From assembly GCA_024734555.1 (NCBI GenBank), contig JANPWX010000054.1, positions 6,570,495 to 6,634,494 of the forward strand: a stretch of 64,000 bases of DNA, written 5' to 3'. Below, piece by piece: positions 23,301-34,944 of the stretch. The notes beneath the pieces were generated by a model that worked only from the letters and a program-made list of their open reading frames with translations, searched no databases and had not been told where the DNA came from. Each line of letters opens with the position of its first letter. Position 1 is the first letter of the stretch. Position numbers and translations under genes: made by a program. This DNA comes from Trochalopteron elliotii (taxonomy: Eukaryota > Chordata > Aves > Passeriformes > Leiothrichidae).

Positions 23301-26300
23301 GTAAGGAATACCTTGTCAGAGAAGAGAGATGTATCTTTAGTATAGAATTGCATGTTTAACTGAACCACCACAGATCCACACTCAAGGCTTAACTATTTGA
23401 GTTCCAACAGTTTCAGAGACAGGATCTGTACTGGATAGTTGGGTTTGATACAGCAGTCTCTGTGCATACTCACCACCCGCCCCTCTTTGTTTTAATAAAC
23501 TGATTCCATGATAAAAGTCATTTAAAATAACAAAGCCAAACAACTGTCAAACCACCACTAATATGAGCCTTCAAACAGCTTTCCATTGCATAAATCATTT
23601 TGGTGATCTAGTTTCACACCACCCCAGGGAAAGTTACACGAAAACCAGAGAAAATTCACTATCAATATGCAGAGATCATTTGGCAACCATATCACTACTA
23701 GTAAAGACCTGTGCAGTGGCACCATGGTTTCAATGCATTGCATATGTAGGACAGAAGAGCTCTTTAAACCAAATGCATTAGCTCTAGGCTTGCAAAATCA
23801 TCAAAAGACAACCAGTTCTGCTTCAAGTGCTTGGTCACCTACTCCTCCCTGAACCAGCACAGAGTGGGCATGAGGAAGGTAACAGAGCATTAGTGGTGGG
23901 TACTAACTTGCCACTCCTGCTAGGAAAGTAACTTCAATAATTTTCAAAAGATTTGCAAATGGCCCCAAGGGTTCAAATAATGAAGCCAAAAGTTCAAATA
24001 TGGAAGACATTCCTCTGTTAGTTGAAACTTTTTCATGTCTCCTGTTCAAAGACAGTGCTAAGAAGACCATTATTATTATGCACACTACACACATTTTCAG
24101 GTATTTGTTACATTAATACTTCCTATTATTTTGTAACAATAAGCTACACTTAAACTACTTCTTATATTTTCTTTGCCTCTTAATAAATAAAATGAATTCT
24201 CTTGCTCTGTTCTTAAGTTCTGACGTTTCTTTCCTTCACAGACTTCTGCTATCAGTGGTCAATGGATGAGACTGAGTATTAATCTCCCAGAGGAGCAAAA
24301 AAAAATAAAAATCAGTTTACCATGATCTGGGTGTGCACATATGGCAGGCTCTATTTTCTACCTCTAGCACATTTCCTTGTCCTGAAGCTCAGATGGTCAC
24401 AAACAGCCCTTAGTCAATACTTTTCCTCTGGAAATTCGTCCAAGAGCTAATTTCTCATTACAAGAAATTCAGCCTCGAGAATTTAATCAGCAACCAAAGC
24501 AGAGGGGCAAAACAACTGTCTCCAAAGGACTCTTTACAAGGATAATCTCCTGAATGAAACTTATTACAAACAATACTGATGTTCCTAAAACAAAAGTATA
24601 GCTGCAGTACATGGATGCCTGATACAATATGATACGATTCATGGCTTAATGCTATATATTCCTCGTGTTCCAAGATCAGAGGCTTTTCCATAGCTCGTAT
24701 TTCCCATGTGAATTATTTCCTGCTCCCATCAAATAATCTGAAATACTTTCAAATAGAATAGAAGTTGAGCAAGAAATTATCAACTTAAGAAAGTATTTTC
24801 ATAATAATTGCAGTTATAGCTAATGTGAAACAAAGAACTGGAATTCCTGTAAGAAGGCTTCAGCTGATCAGCTTCTGTGAACTGCAACAAAAATGCAGCA
24901 GTCAAGAGAGGACATTCAGGACTGAGGAAAGAGGTAACTGACAGGGCAGCCAGACCCCAAAAAGACCAATAGGTAACCAACCATCTTTCAGCCAGAGGCT
25001 GCAAGTCTGAAAACAGCTCCATGGTGGGAATCACTCAACTTCCCTGGGCTTTGTACAAGCCAGTCAGCAAAAAACAAGGTGTACGTGGCTGACCCTGCAT
25101 CTCCCCTTTGGTTGATCTGTACTTTCACATGTCAGGAGTGTAACAACTAGTAACACAGACCAGAACCACTGCATTTCCCTGAAACTTGCACACAAAATCC
25201 TGGCTATTTTCAATGGTACCACCTGCTCCCTGCTTCCCTAGCCAGCATCCCTGTGTACTTGTCATGCAGCATCCCACACTACCACAAAGGTCTTGAGCGG
25301 ATGGGACAGGAACAGTTTGGGTTTGTTACCAACATCTTGGAGACCAGTTTAGAACACAAAATTTAACAGCTTCATTAGCTACAGGTCCTCTGTTTATACT
25401 GTCTGTCAAGAGCAGAGTCAGTAGAGAATGTTTGGATAGAAAGAGGTGGGGAAATTTTTCAACGCTACCTACGTGATTTATAAGGCCCAATACATCTATG
25501 TATCACTTAGATGTATCAAAAGCTGGCCTGTTCTTGTTATTCTATTAGATGTAACTACAAACTATTACTCACATTTATGCACAAATATCACTTGTCAATA
25601 GAATGTTAAGAAGTAGAGAAAAGGTGCAATTTTTACCAGTTGAACAGTGAGAGAATTTCCCATCACACTGCAACTTGTTCCATGACAATGGATTTGCAAA
25701 GCAAGAACTGAGGGGATTATTTGATTCAACATCTAGTCAAGTGGCCAATTCCTTCAGCAATCAATATTAATCAGCAAGCTAAAGCCTTGTAAGAAAAATC
25801 AGACAGAATCTGAATCCTTCCTGCTTCAGCAAGCAGGGCTCTGAGGCCTTATGGTCCGACATACACACCTCAGCCACTGCAATTTTGAAAAATGAATTTT
25901 ACCTGGGGTTCAAAATATACCCCATGCTTCTTTCCAAATGCCAAAACACAAAGGCTCACCTTTTCAATGAAATTCTGAGAAGAAAAATACATGCATACAT
26001 ACAGCTTGGGTCTAATATGAACTGTTTATTACTTTGCACTTCAGCTGTGCAGGAAAAACTTTAAAATGAGCACAGGGGACCAGGGAATAAGAGCAATACA
26101 TTTTAGAGCAAAACGCAGGCCATCTTCACACACACGATTTCTGCATTAATTACATCAGGAATTTTGCTTTCTCCTATTATTCATATATTTCAGAAGGATT
26201 TATTAATAGATATGAATTACATAGCTATGACAGTATGCATGGGGAAAGCTGAGTGTCAAGACTTTAATAAGAACTTATAAAACAGCCCAGCACCTTTGGG

Positions 26301-26308
26301 TCCTTAGG

Positions 26309-26356
26309 AAAACAAAACAAACAAACAATAGCCATCCAAACAAAAAAACCTACAAA
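26309..26356 (+). repeat. A/C-rich low-complexity tract
   Basis: The tract reads AAAACAAAACAAACAAACAA, a short mixed segment, then CAAAAAAACC. It belongs to the same family of tracts as those near 6.8, 42.6 and 50.2 kb. Confidence 0.8.
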
Positions 26357-27713
26357 AGGGATTTAGGCTAGGTTTTCAAATGCCCCTTCTGTTCAGTTAA
26401 AGCCCATGTTTCATACACTTCTGTTTCCTTTGATAGCATATTAAAACAGAAGCCTTCAGATCATCAAGCAAACCAGAGGGTCTTTGGCAGCTGTTAAGGC
26501 CAGCATTCGAGTTGTGTTTTAACAAACCTGTGAGCCCTTGCTCATCTGGCTTTAAGAAGCAGAAAGTACACAAATCTGTTTTCCCTTCCATTATACGGTC
26601 ATTTCAAATCCCACTGCAATTACTCAGTAATCCTTGGCAAAGCCGTATGAAAATGACCGAACCTACATTCAAAGAGAATAAATTGGCAGGCAAGCCATGT
26701 GGACTAGGTGGAGGGGGAGAGTTGGGAACACATTGTTTGTTTCCAGGGGTGCCACACACTTGGAGGACAGGGCAGAAACTGGACAATGCAATGATCTGGT
26801 GGTAGAACAGAATGGCTTGTCTGTTTATCAGGGGACAGCTTGCTTGGATAACAGGAAGCATAATGACCTCAAGCTGTAAGAGTAGCCAGAATCAGAAGGA
26901 AAAGTACTAGGGTTTGGGATTCCTAGAAAACGGCTGAAGAAAAGGAGTGACTTGTAGCTGTGGACTGATCTGCAGCAATAAGCCTAGCAATGAGGAACAG
27001 CTGGGCAAATCTGAAACAAAAATACCAGCTTTCCCAGAAATTCACTTTCAGACTCAGCAGAGTTTGACACACTGGCAAAACCTGGATTTTTGTATTTTAA
27101 GTAAAGCTGTAAGAACAATTCAGACATGTATTTAAGTCACTGTGAAAAATATATGACCAGATGTCAAATGCTCTGCACTGAGCCACTACTAATCTGCCAG
27201 GACCCAATGCACAGTTCTGTGCCCTACTCTTCATTCACCAAAACATACACAAACTGTTTCTGGCAGAAAAATCATTTCCCCCACAGCTCTTTTAAGATTG
27301 CAGACAAGTAAATATAAATGTGTATACATTATAGATACATCCATGTTTTTAGAAGTTTAATATATAGCTATTCTTTGTACCTATTTACATGCATTTGCTA
27401 TATAAATTCACACTTGTTTATGCAGAATAAAAGCGTAGCATTTTAGAAATGACCAAGTTATAGTCTTTGCACTAGGCAATGATGATTAAAACCTGAATAT
27501 TTCATAGTAGTAAATCACACTGCCAAGTCTCCAGAGACCAGAGCAATTTGAATTGGCATAAACGAATGTCTCCCAGTCTTCTGCTGATTCTGTAATGAGT
27601 TATCTTCCAGCCCTGCCAATCATTTCTCGGAAGGCAGCCCCACTCTCCAGCTCTTCAGCTTTATTCACCGCTCTCAAGTGCTGGGAAGGCTGTTTGCTTC
27701 CACAAGTGCAACT

Positions 27714-27735
27714 GCTGCTGTCTCACAACAGCAGC
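27714..27735. repeat. Hairpin with 8-bp stem
   Basis: GCTGCTGT (27,714-27,721) and ACAGCAGC (27,728-27,735) flank the loop CTCACA. It is a CTG-type triplet hairpin. Confidence 0.8.
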
Positions 27736-28120
27736 TTGTCTACACTTTGGCCCTTTTGTCAAAGCCATCCATGCATGTCCTCAGCATTTTCATGACCCTT
27801 GTCTGCACAGAGCCCATTCTCCCATCAGCTTTATCTTCCCAAAACACCAAATAAATTAACTTCAAGATCAGCAATGATGGAAAAAATGCAAACAAAGCAG
27901 TTTCAATCCCTGCACCCACATTTAAACTGGCTGCCCTCTAGACACAGACCATGAGCCTTTTCATGCCAGCAGCTCTGCCAAAGAAGTCTCTGGAAGCCTT
28001 CTGATCTCAAATGCCAACACATTCCCCTGACGAGACAAGTTTAACCTCATGAGAAGATAGGGAAAGAGCTGCTACACACAGGTTAGAGCTGATGAGCAGC
28101 AGGTAATGACTGGAGCTGGG

Positions 28121-28130
28121 CCAAATTTGG
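28121..28130. promoter_or_regulatory. CArG box (serum-response element core)
   Basis: CCAAATTTGG matches CC(A/T)6GG exactly and is palindromic. SRF binding would be expected in vitro; use in vivo is unknown. Confidence 0.35.
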
Positions 28131-28146
28131 GTTACACCAGCTTTTC

Positions 28147-28157
28147 TTTTTTTTTTT
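28147..28157 (+). repeat. T11 homopolymer
   Basis: Eleven T residues after a TTTTC step, 16 bases right of a serum-response-type box at 28,121-28,130. Confidence 0.95.
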
Positions 28158-28159
28158 GA

Positions 28160-31100
28160 AGGTACAAATGGGTTCACACATCCAAGTTTCTTTGTGAGTT
28201 TACTGTGCAATTATCTGAACTACAACCAAAACTCTGCCAAAAAAGCAGAGTTGCAGGGACTTGTGCAGACTTGCCTGAATGGCACAAGAACATTGCGGCA
28301 AACGTGGATATAGTTTTGCTTGGGGGTTCAAACAAGTAGACTGCAGGTAACTAAAATGGATAAAAGGTTAAACTGGAGCCTACTAAACTCAGGCAGCTTT
28401 TTCTTCCAAAAACTGACGTGACATTGCCAATCTGCTTTATGGAGATACACTAATTCTATGGCTAATGAAGTCAAAAGTTTTGTTTCTATGTTTACACAAG
28501 ACAAATTTTGCTGATACCTAGGACATAGGCTTTACATTTTTTTTTTAATCTCCCATAGGTCCTCAGTCTCCAGTTCCAGCAGAGCATGTTACTTTTACCT
28601 TAAAATGACCTTATTTAGGAGAGTATTCAAATTGCTGACGAGACACACTGCTTCAAGCTGGCATCCTCCCTCCTACTGCCATCAGTGCATTTTTATTATC
28701 ACACAGCTGCTATTTTTTCGTGTTTTAGATTTGTATTTGGCCATTTCTTAAGGACTTCAACCACAAATTCCAAGGTTCAAAGACTATAGGCCAAAGAACC
28801 CAAACAGTGGTGAAAAGCACAGAAATGTATTGATTTAATAAGATGTAACAGGTGTCATCACATTATGAATACAGTGACCCTGAGTGTATGCATGTTCCAG
28901 GTATGTTGGCTCCAATGGTTGAAATAAAAAGAATAATAATAAAAAAAAGTCTTTTCACTCTTTCTAACAATACCAATGTCAGTCTGTAAAATCACCGTAT
29001 TGAGTAAATGAGTTATCAGCAATTTAAGTTTTTGTTCTGGAATGGAGAAACAAGAAAAAGGGGAACTTGGAGAGAAAATTTCTTGAAGTAATAATTTAGT
29101 AATAGAAAGTCAACAGCATTTTTAATTTATGCCAGTTCCCAGCCCCCCAAATGCTAACAGCTGTTCATTAATCCATCAGTTTTGAGGCCCCATGCACTAC
29201 CTCTCCTCCCTGCAACTCCAGCTGTGTGGAGAGGAAGCACAGGAGCTCTCTCAAGGATCACATCGCTAAAACTGTTTTCAATCCCCTAGGAGCAGTGGCC
29301 TTACTCCACCCTTTTTATTACTAATATTATTTTGAAGTCAGATACAAGATGGTCCTTGATCAAATTTTCAGAAGTTGAAACTTCAGTAACACCCTGGGAG
29401 AAAGCCCAAAACGCCTAAATAAATCAAAACCACACAGAACTCGTATCCAACAGAGCTGCGTTGTCCATTTCCTGACAGCTTCTATCTAGCCAACAAATTA
29501 CAGCCAATTAAGCCCTTTGCAAGGAAAGTTTTCTGTAATGCTGAAGGGGGGAAAATAAAAGAGCTAGGAGGCATTACTCCAAATGTATTAAAATAATTAA
29601 TCCATCCACAAACACCACTGCAAATTGCCTTGGGTTTCTCCAAAGGATTTTAGTTTTGTTATTGTACATAATTATAGCAATCAAGAGTTCCTAACCAGGT
29701 TCTGCAAACATTAGGTCAGCTAGAATAAAGGAAATGGATTCTTTCTTGCAACTCCTAGGTCCTTCCCTTCCACTAAAAGAAAACAGTAAAAAACAGACAT
29801 GGAGATCAGTGGTTTACCCTTTTTAATCTAAGATCCTCACATATGACAAAGAAAAACCAAGCTCGTAACACTGTCGGCGTCTTACTGCAAGAATGCTAAA
29901 AAAACAAAGCTCAGCTTCTCCACAGCCACACAACCAGAAAAATGAGCAAAGTCAAAAGGTAACTGGACTAGCAACCTGAAACACTGATTTCAGAATTTAT
30001 AATTTTGAAAATGTAAGCCTAATAAGTACTTGGAACCTTTATCATCCTTCCCCAATTCCAGTATGTCCTCACTGTTAGTCTAAAGCATTTTGCATTCAAA
30101 TGATAAAAACTTTATGTTTCTGAGAAATGCTTTTATTAAAAACAGTTTAGTACCTGGTGATGCAAATGAGCTTTCTTTTCCACATAAGGAAACTCTGGTG
30201 ACATAGTTGAGTACACAGACACTTAAATGTTAATCTAATGGTCAAATCTAAAAACACTTTCTGAAAAAAGTGAGTTACCATTGAATGAAAGCAGGTTACA
30301 TATTCATTTTATGAAGGCCATAATTCACAGTACTCTATAACCTATCAAGCAACTATGATTGCCTTGAGGAGATTTCAGCCTTTTGAAAGGGAGGCACAGA
30401 AGAGAAGCAGAGAGTAAACCATGCCAGCTTGCCCCAGCAGTCAGTGACAGAGGGACGTGCAAACCTTATTGTCCAGCTTACGGCTTTCCTCACAGTGCGC
30501 GTGTGTGCGCTGTTAACGGCACAGGGCAACGTCAGAACCCAGGGCTGTGTTCTGTACTCTCCCAGACAGAATGCAATCATCTCCTGGATCCACATAATGC
30601 ATTTTGATGCACATAACCCATGACTCAGATAACCTCCACTGCTTTTTACATTGTCCTGAAAGCAGATCCTTAAAATCACATTACTGAATCAGGGCTAAGG
30701 AGGGCAGAAAACAGCAGCAGCAGATCTTGCAGGACAAAGAAGGGTGCTTCAGAATAAACTTCCTTGTTTATCACCTGTGTGATTCCTGCACTCTGTTTAA
30801 TGTGTGCCTTTTTCCCTAAATTCAAGTGAGCATTGTAACATATTAAAGATTACTTTTCAAAAGATTTTTAAGCTCTCACAGAAACTTTCTATGAATCTCA
30901 TTGTACAGCCGATCAGCACTAGTGAGCAGGTTGTGAGTCCCAAAACAAAGCTAGCTTATTCAAACAGAATGACTATGTTTGATTTCAGATGACTCTGGAT
31001 AAAGAATCCAGGAAAGTGTTTTGCTACAATGGTATACCCTGAAATTAAGGGACAGCTGAAAAAATTCATTCTGAAATGCTTTGCTGCGTGGAACAACAGC

Positions 31101-34045
31101 TTAATAATTTATATATATATATAAAAAATAAAAAACAGCGACAAAAAAACCCAACTCAAACAAATAACCCCCCACTCAACAGCGTCCATCTTTTTCAAGT
31201 ACTGTTTGTAAGCAGATCACCAGATTTCAATTCTTGACTTTTTGCCAGAGAGCTTTTGCAGTATGTTTTTCTCAAAAAAACTTATCTCTGAAGGTTAAAA
31301 CAAGCTTGACAATAATAGTCAGATGGCATTTATCTGCACAACAAACTCAGTTACAAACCATCAATATTTATTTGACATAAATCTCAAGCCCTCTTCCAAG
31401 TTACAAGTTATATAAATGAATCTTACTCAAGATATTCATCAACATACTTTCTAACTTTAATATCAAAACAACATACACCAAATTCCCCTTGTCATAGTCA
31501 GCAGCTGTCTGTACTTTCTGTACCTTAATCTTATATTAGGTAAGTTAATAAAATCAATATTCTAGCTTCCTTTCTTTTCTCTTAAGCTTCAAGGTAAAAC
31601 TGTGTCAAGTTAAAAATAAGAATCATAAGTTATTACTAACATATAGAACTTGCACAGATCAGAGGAAAACAAAGCATTTGCAGTGTAAAATGCACTGCAT
31701 GTTTTTAAAAATGCATCAAATTCAGAAAGAACTTCCAATTACAATGAAAACCTTTGTATCTTCCAAAAATACAGCTGGGAAAATATGTGAGAAAAAATAT
31801 ATCAAGTGAGAGCTATAGAAAGAAAGAACAGATTTTTATAGGGCTTCTTAAAACTTCAATATTAAATTGTACAGTGCTCTGATATTTTCACCAGCAGTTA
31901 CGTCACTACATGAAGAATGTAGAGCCACAGACCAAGTTCACTGGTTTCCCTCAAGCCCAAAATGAGACAGCATGATATATTTACAAATTCCTGCTCTACT
32001 CCTAAAATTCTTACAGCACCAAAGATATTCCTATACCCACTTCCTGTTGGGAGGCACAGAGGCTGCAATAAAAGCAAGCCAGCAGAACACCTGAGGTTTT
32101 TCAGAGTTTAATTCAGCAGCTGACGATATTTAACCATATGGTCAATGTAAGCACTTTTCTGAGTAAGGACAAATTTAACATGTGCTTGACTGAACTTAAG
32201 CTCAAACAGACTCAAAACTTAACTCAAAACTGGCCGAATTAGCAGTCACACAAAACAGACCTGAATATCCTCTAGCTCTTTCTACATACGTAGTTTTCAG
32301 AGTACAAAACACTCTGCCCTCTCTTTTTAGAGGTTACCATCAACATTCACCAAGTGCCCCTATTGATTTAACACACAAATACTTTAGAAGGGAAGAACAC
32401 ACTTCCCTGAAGACGTGATATTGAAGATTTACCTCAAAGCAAATAGCTCTAAGACAATACTCACTTTGCTCTTCCCACCCAACACAAAGACTGCAATCTG
32501 TGAGAAGTTTCTTCCACAAGAAACAAATCCAATCAACCAACTAAATTATTCTAAGCAGTTTTAGGATAAGGTTTGCTCATTTCGTATCACAGTAAATCTT
32601 ATTAAAGGTATAACTAATAAACTTTTGCCCAATTCTGAAGCCTGTAACTGAAACACCCTGAATGCTTGCCTCAAGACATCTAAAAATACAGTATGTACAC
32701 GCTCTTTGTTTGTAAATATAGTGTACAGCAGCACACAGTGGCTCGAGGACAAGACCAGTATTGTGCAGTGTCAGTAAGCTCAATGAAACAATTTAGACAA
32801 ATAAGTGTTATCTTCTGCTCATCAACAATTATAGTTTAACAGTATTTTTCATTCGTGTAACACATAGAGAAAACTAAAGCTAAGTTTCAAGAGTAATAAT
32901 TACATGATGTATTTTCAAATAGAGACAAGACAAAGACAACTTCATCTTATTCCAGCCATTTTCCTTCTTGGAGAAATCTGAACTTTTAAAAGCCCCATCC
33001 CTTTGCTTGTTACTACTTTGTCTTTCCATCTCAAAGATAAGAAAATCAGTTGTAATTCAAGGCTAATTCAGCCTCTAATTAGTTTGGAATCTTAAAGGCT
33101 CTGATCCTATGTGTTAAAACTAATTTTTATCATGTCGGATACTCCACAGATGTGTCATGTTCTTGCTAATCTGGATCAGCACTTTTCACAAAATTTTATT
33201 ATGAGTAGAGTACTATGGAGAAATTTCAAATAGGAGATCTTGTGACAATGCTCCAAAAAGCAAACGTGAAAATAATGCAGCTCAGTTGATTCAAGGGATA
33301 GGAGTTTTCTTCCCAAGAGAGAATTAGGGAAGAAAATCCCCTTCCAAAATTCTATATCAGGTTGTCCTTTGACCTTAAGAAAGGGAGAGAAATATATATC
33401 AATTCAAAATTGTTCACTCTAACTGCTTTTCTTAGATGCTGCACTTGACAACTACAAGTAAAATAGAACAGAGATCCTCTTTATTCTTATACCTAGGTTC
33501 AAATCAATTGCAGTCCACAGAATAGCACAGACAGATTAAAAGAGGATGAAATATATGTTCTACTGGAGCAAGTTTGGTTTTCTTGACATGATGGGTCTAT
33601 TTTTGGGGCTGTCTCACTGATAGTGAATGCACTGAACCCAAGGAAACATGGAATTTCATACTCCCATTATATACTCTCATCTTCCATCAACAGCACCTGC
33701 TTTACTCTAGCCTGAGTCATTAGACTTGGGTACATTTTAAGATGTAAAGATGTTCTCAACTGATTGGTACTATCTCAGTGTAGCAGTGGACGGGTGCAGT
33801 CGCAAACCACTTTGCCTCTCAAGAGAAGTTTCTAAGATGTGACTGGTGCAAGCCAGCTGATCAAGCACATGTTCATCAGTCCAAAACCATCACAAGGCTT
33901 GGCATCACATTCACTATTTCCAGAAAGGAAGCCAGATGTATAAAAAAATGGATAGAAGAAAGCAGACAAATGAACACAGGCCAAGGCAGTAGAGATATAT
34001 GTTCTACATCCCCTCTCATTAGACCTGCCTCAAAGGGATGATGGT
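28160..34045. other. No gene seen
   Basis: AT-rich background precedes the CR1 copy. A plus-strand donor-like ATTAG then GTAAGTTAAT at 31,540 has only a moderate acceptor 42 bases upstream and is not convincing. The longest frame is 108 codons. Confidence 0.55.
31110..31182 (+). repeat. (TA)n followed by an A/C-rich tract
   Basis: An alternating TA run (31,110-31,122) leads into A-rich sequence and then an A/C tract to about 31,182. Confidence 0.88.
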
Positions 34046-34050
34046 CAGCT

Positions 34051-34940
34051 CAAAGAATCACAGAATCAGTTAGGCTGGAAAAGACCTCTGAGATCCTCAA
34101 GTCCAATCTATGAACACCACCTTGTCAACCAGACTGTGGCACTGAGTGCCACATCCAGTCTTTTCTTGAATATCACCAGGGATGGTGACTCCACCACTTC
34201 TCTGGGCAGCCCATTCTAATGTCTAATCACCCCTTCTGTGAAGAAATTCTTCCTGATGTCCACCTTAACCTCCCCTGGTGCAGCTTAAAACTGTGTCCTC
34301 TTGTCCTGCCACTGGTTGCCTGGGAGAAGAGACCAATTCCCAGCTGACTGCAACCTCCTTTCAGGTGGGTATAGAGACTGATAAGGTCTCCCCTGAATCT
34401 CCTTGTCTCCAGGCTAAACAACCCCAGCTCCCCAGCTGCTCCTCATAGTGCTGGTGTTCTAGACCCTTCACCAGCCTTGCTGCCCTTCTCTGGACACATT
34501 TCAGCAGCTCAACATCCTTCCTAAACTGAGGGGCTGCAAACTGGACACAGCACTCGAGGTGTGGCCTCACCAGTGCCAAGCACAGCGGGGATGATCCCTC
34601 GCCTGGTCCTGCTGGCCACACTATTATTGCTGATCCAGGCCAGGATGCCATTGGCCAGTGGTCAAGTGGGCACACTGCTGGCTCACATTCAGCCTGCCAT
34701 TAATCAGTACCCCAGGTCCCTTTCTTCCTGACCACTGTCCAGCCATCCTGCCTCAGCCTGTAGCGCTGCACAGGGTTGTTGTGGCCAAAGTGCAGGACCC
34801 AGCACTTGGTCTTGTTAAACCTCATATCATTGTATTCAGCCCATCTTTCCAGTCTGTTCAGGTCCCTCTGCAGAGCCCACCTGCCCTCCAGCAGATCAAC
34901 ACTCTCTCACCAGCTTGGTGTCATCTGCAAATTTTCCTCA
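34051..34940 (-). mobile_element. CR1 LINE, 3'-complete and 5'-truncated
   Basis: This is a chicken-repeat-1 non-LTR retrotransposon copy inserted in minus orientation. Its 3' end lies at the left and carries two copies of the 8-bp CR1 terminal repeat (ATTCTGTG and ATTCTTTG, read on the minus strand at 34051-34066). Rightward from there come the CR1 3' untranslated region, the end of the reverse-transcriptase ORF2, and finally the FADD catalytic box at about 34,917-34,932, where similarity stops. CR1 copies are typically cut short at the 5' end by incomplete reverse transcription, and this one keeps only about the last 0.9 kb of a roughly 4.5-kb element. Frameshifts and in-frame stops show an old, dead copy. 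The CR1 subfamily is not assigned. It is the only sizeable interspersed repeat I can identify, and CR1 dominance with low repeat load is what points to a bird. Confidence 0.93.
34200..34940 (-). pseudogene. CR1 ORF2 reverse-transcriptase C-terminal remnant
   Basis: This is a decayed end of the CR1 ORF2 reverse transcriptase. The FADD active-site box is visible at about 34,917-34,932. A thumb-region block containing ALVRPHLE and VQRRAARLVKGLEH follows at about 34,430-34,590 in one frame. After a frameshift near 34,420 the typical block [13 protein letters not shown] and LKGG appears in another frame (about 34,340-34,420). Downstream, near 34,210-34,250, residues resembling the conserved NGLPREVVESPSL stretch occur in a third frame after a stop. 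The endonuclease domain and the N-terminal half of the reverse transcriptase are absent. The copy cannot encode a working enzyme. Confidence 0.88.
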
Positions 34941-34944
34941 GTAT

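Larger units (their letters stand above)
15470..28110. other. No gene seen; long AT-rich stretch
   Basis: Nothing exceeds chance coding content over 12.6 kb. It holds the AP-1 cluster, the 18-bp palindrome at 20,322, a GCTGC-rich patch at 22,700-22,830, the A/C tract at 26.3 kb and the triplet hairpin at 27.7 kb. The longest frames are under 100 codons. Confidence 0.55.

Noticed and set aside
23740..23762. TTGCATATGTAGGA, a 14-base match to the 5' part of miR-448
   Set aside because: The remaining bases differ and the flanks do not fold into a precursor hairpin; with hundreds of known microRNAs such a partial match is expected by chance.
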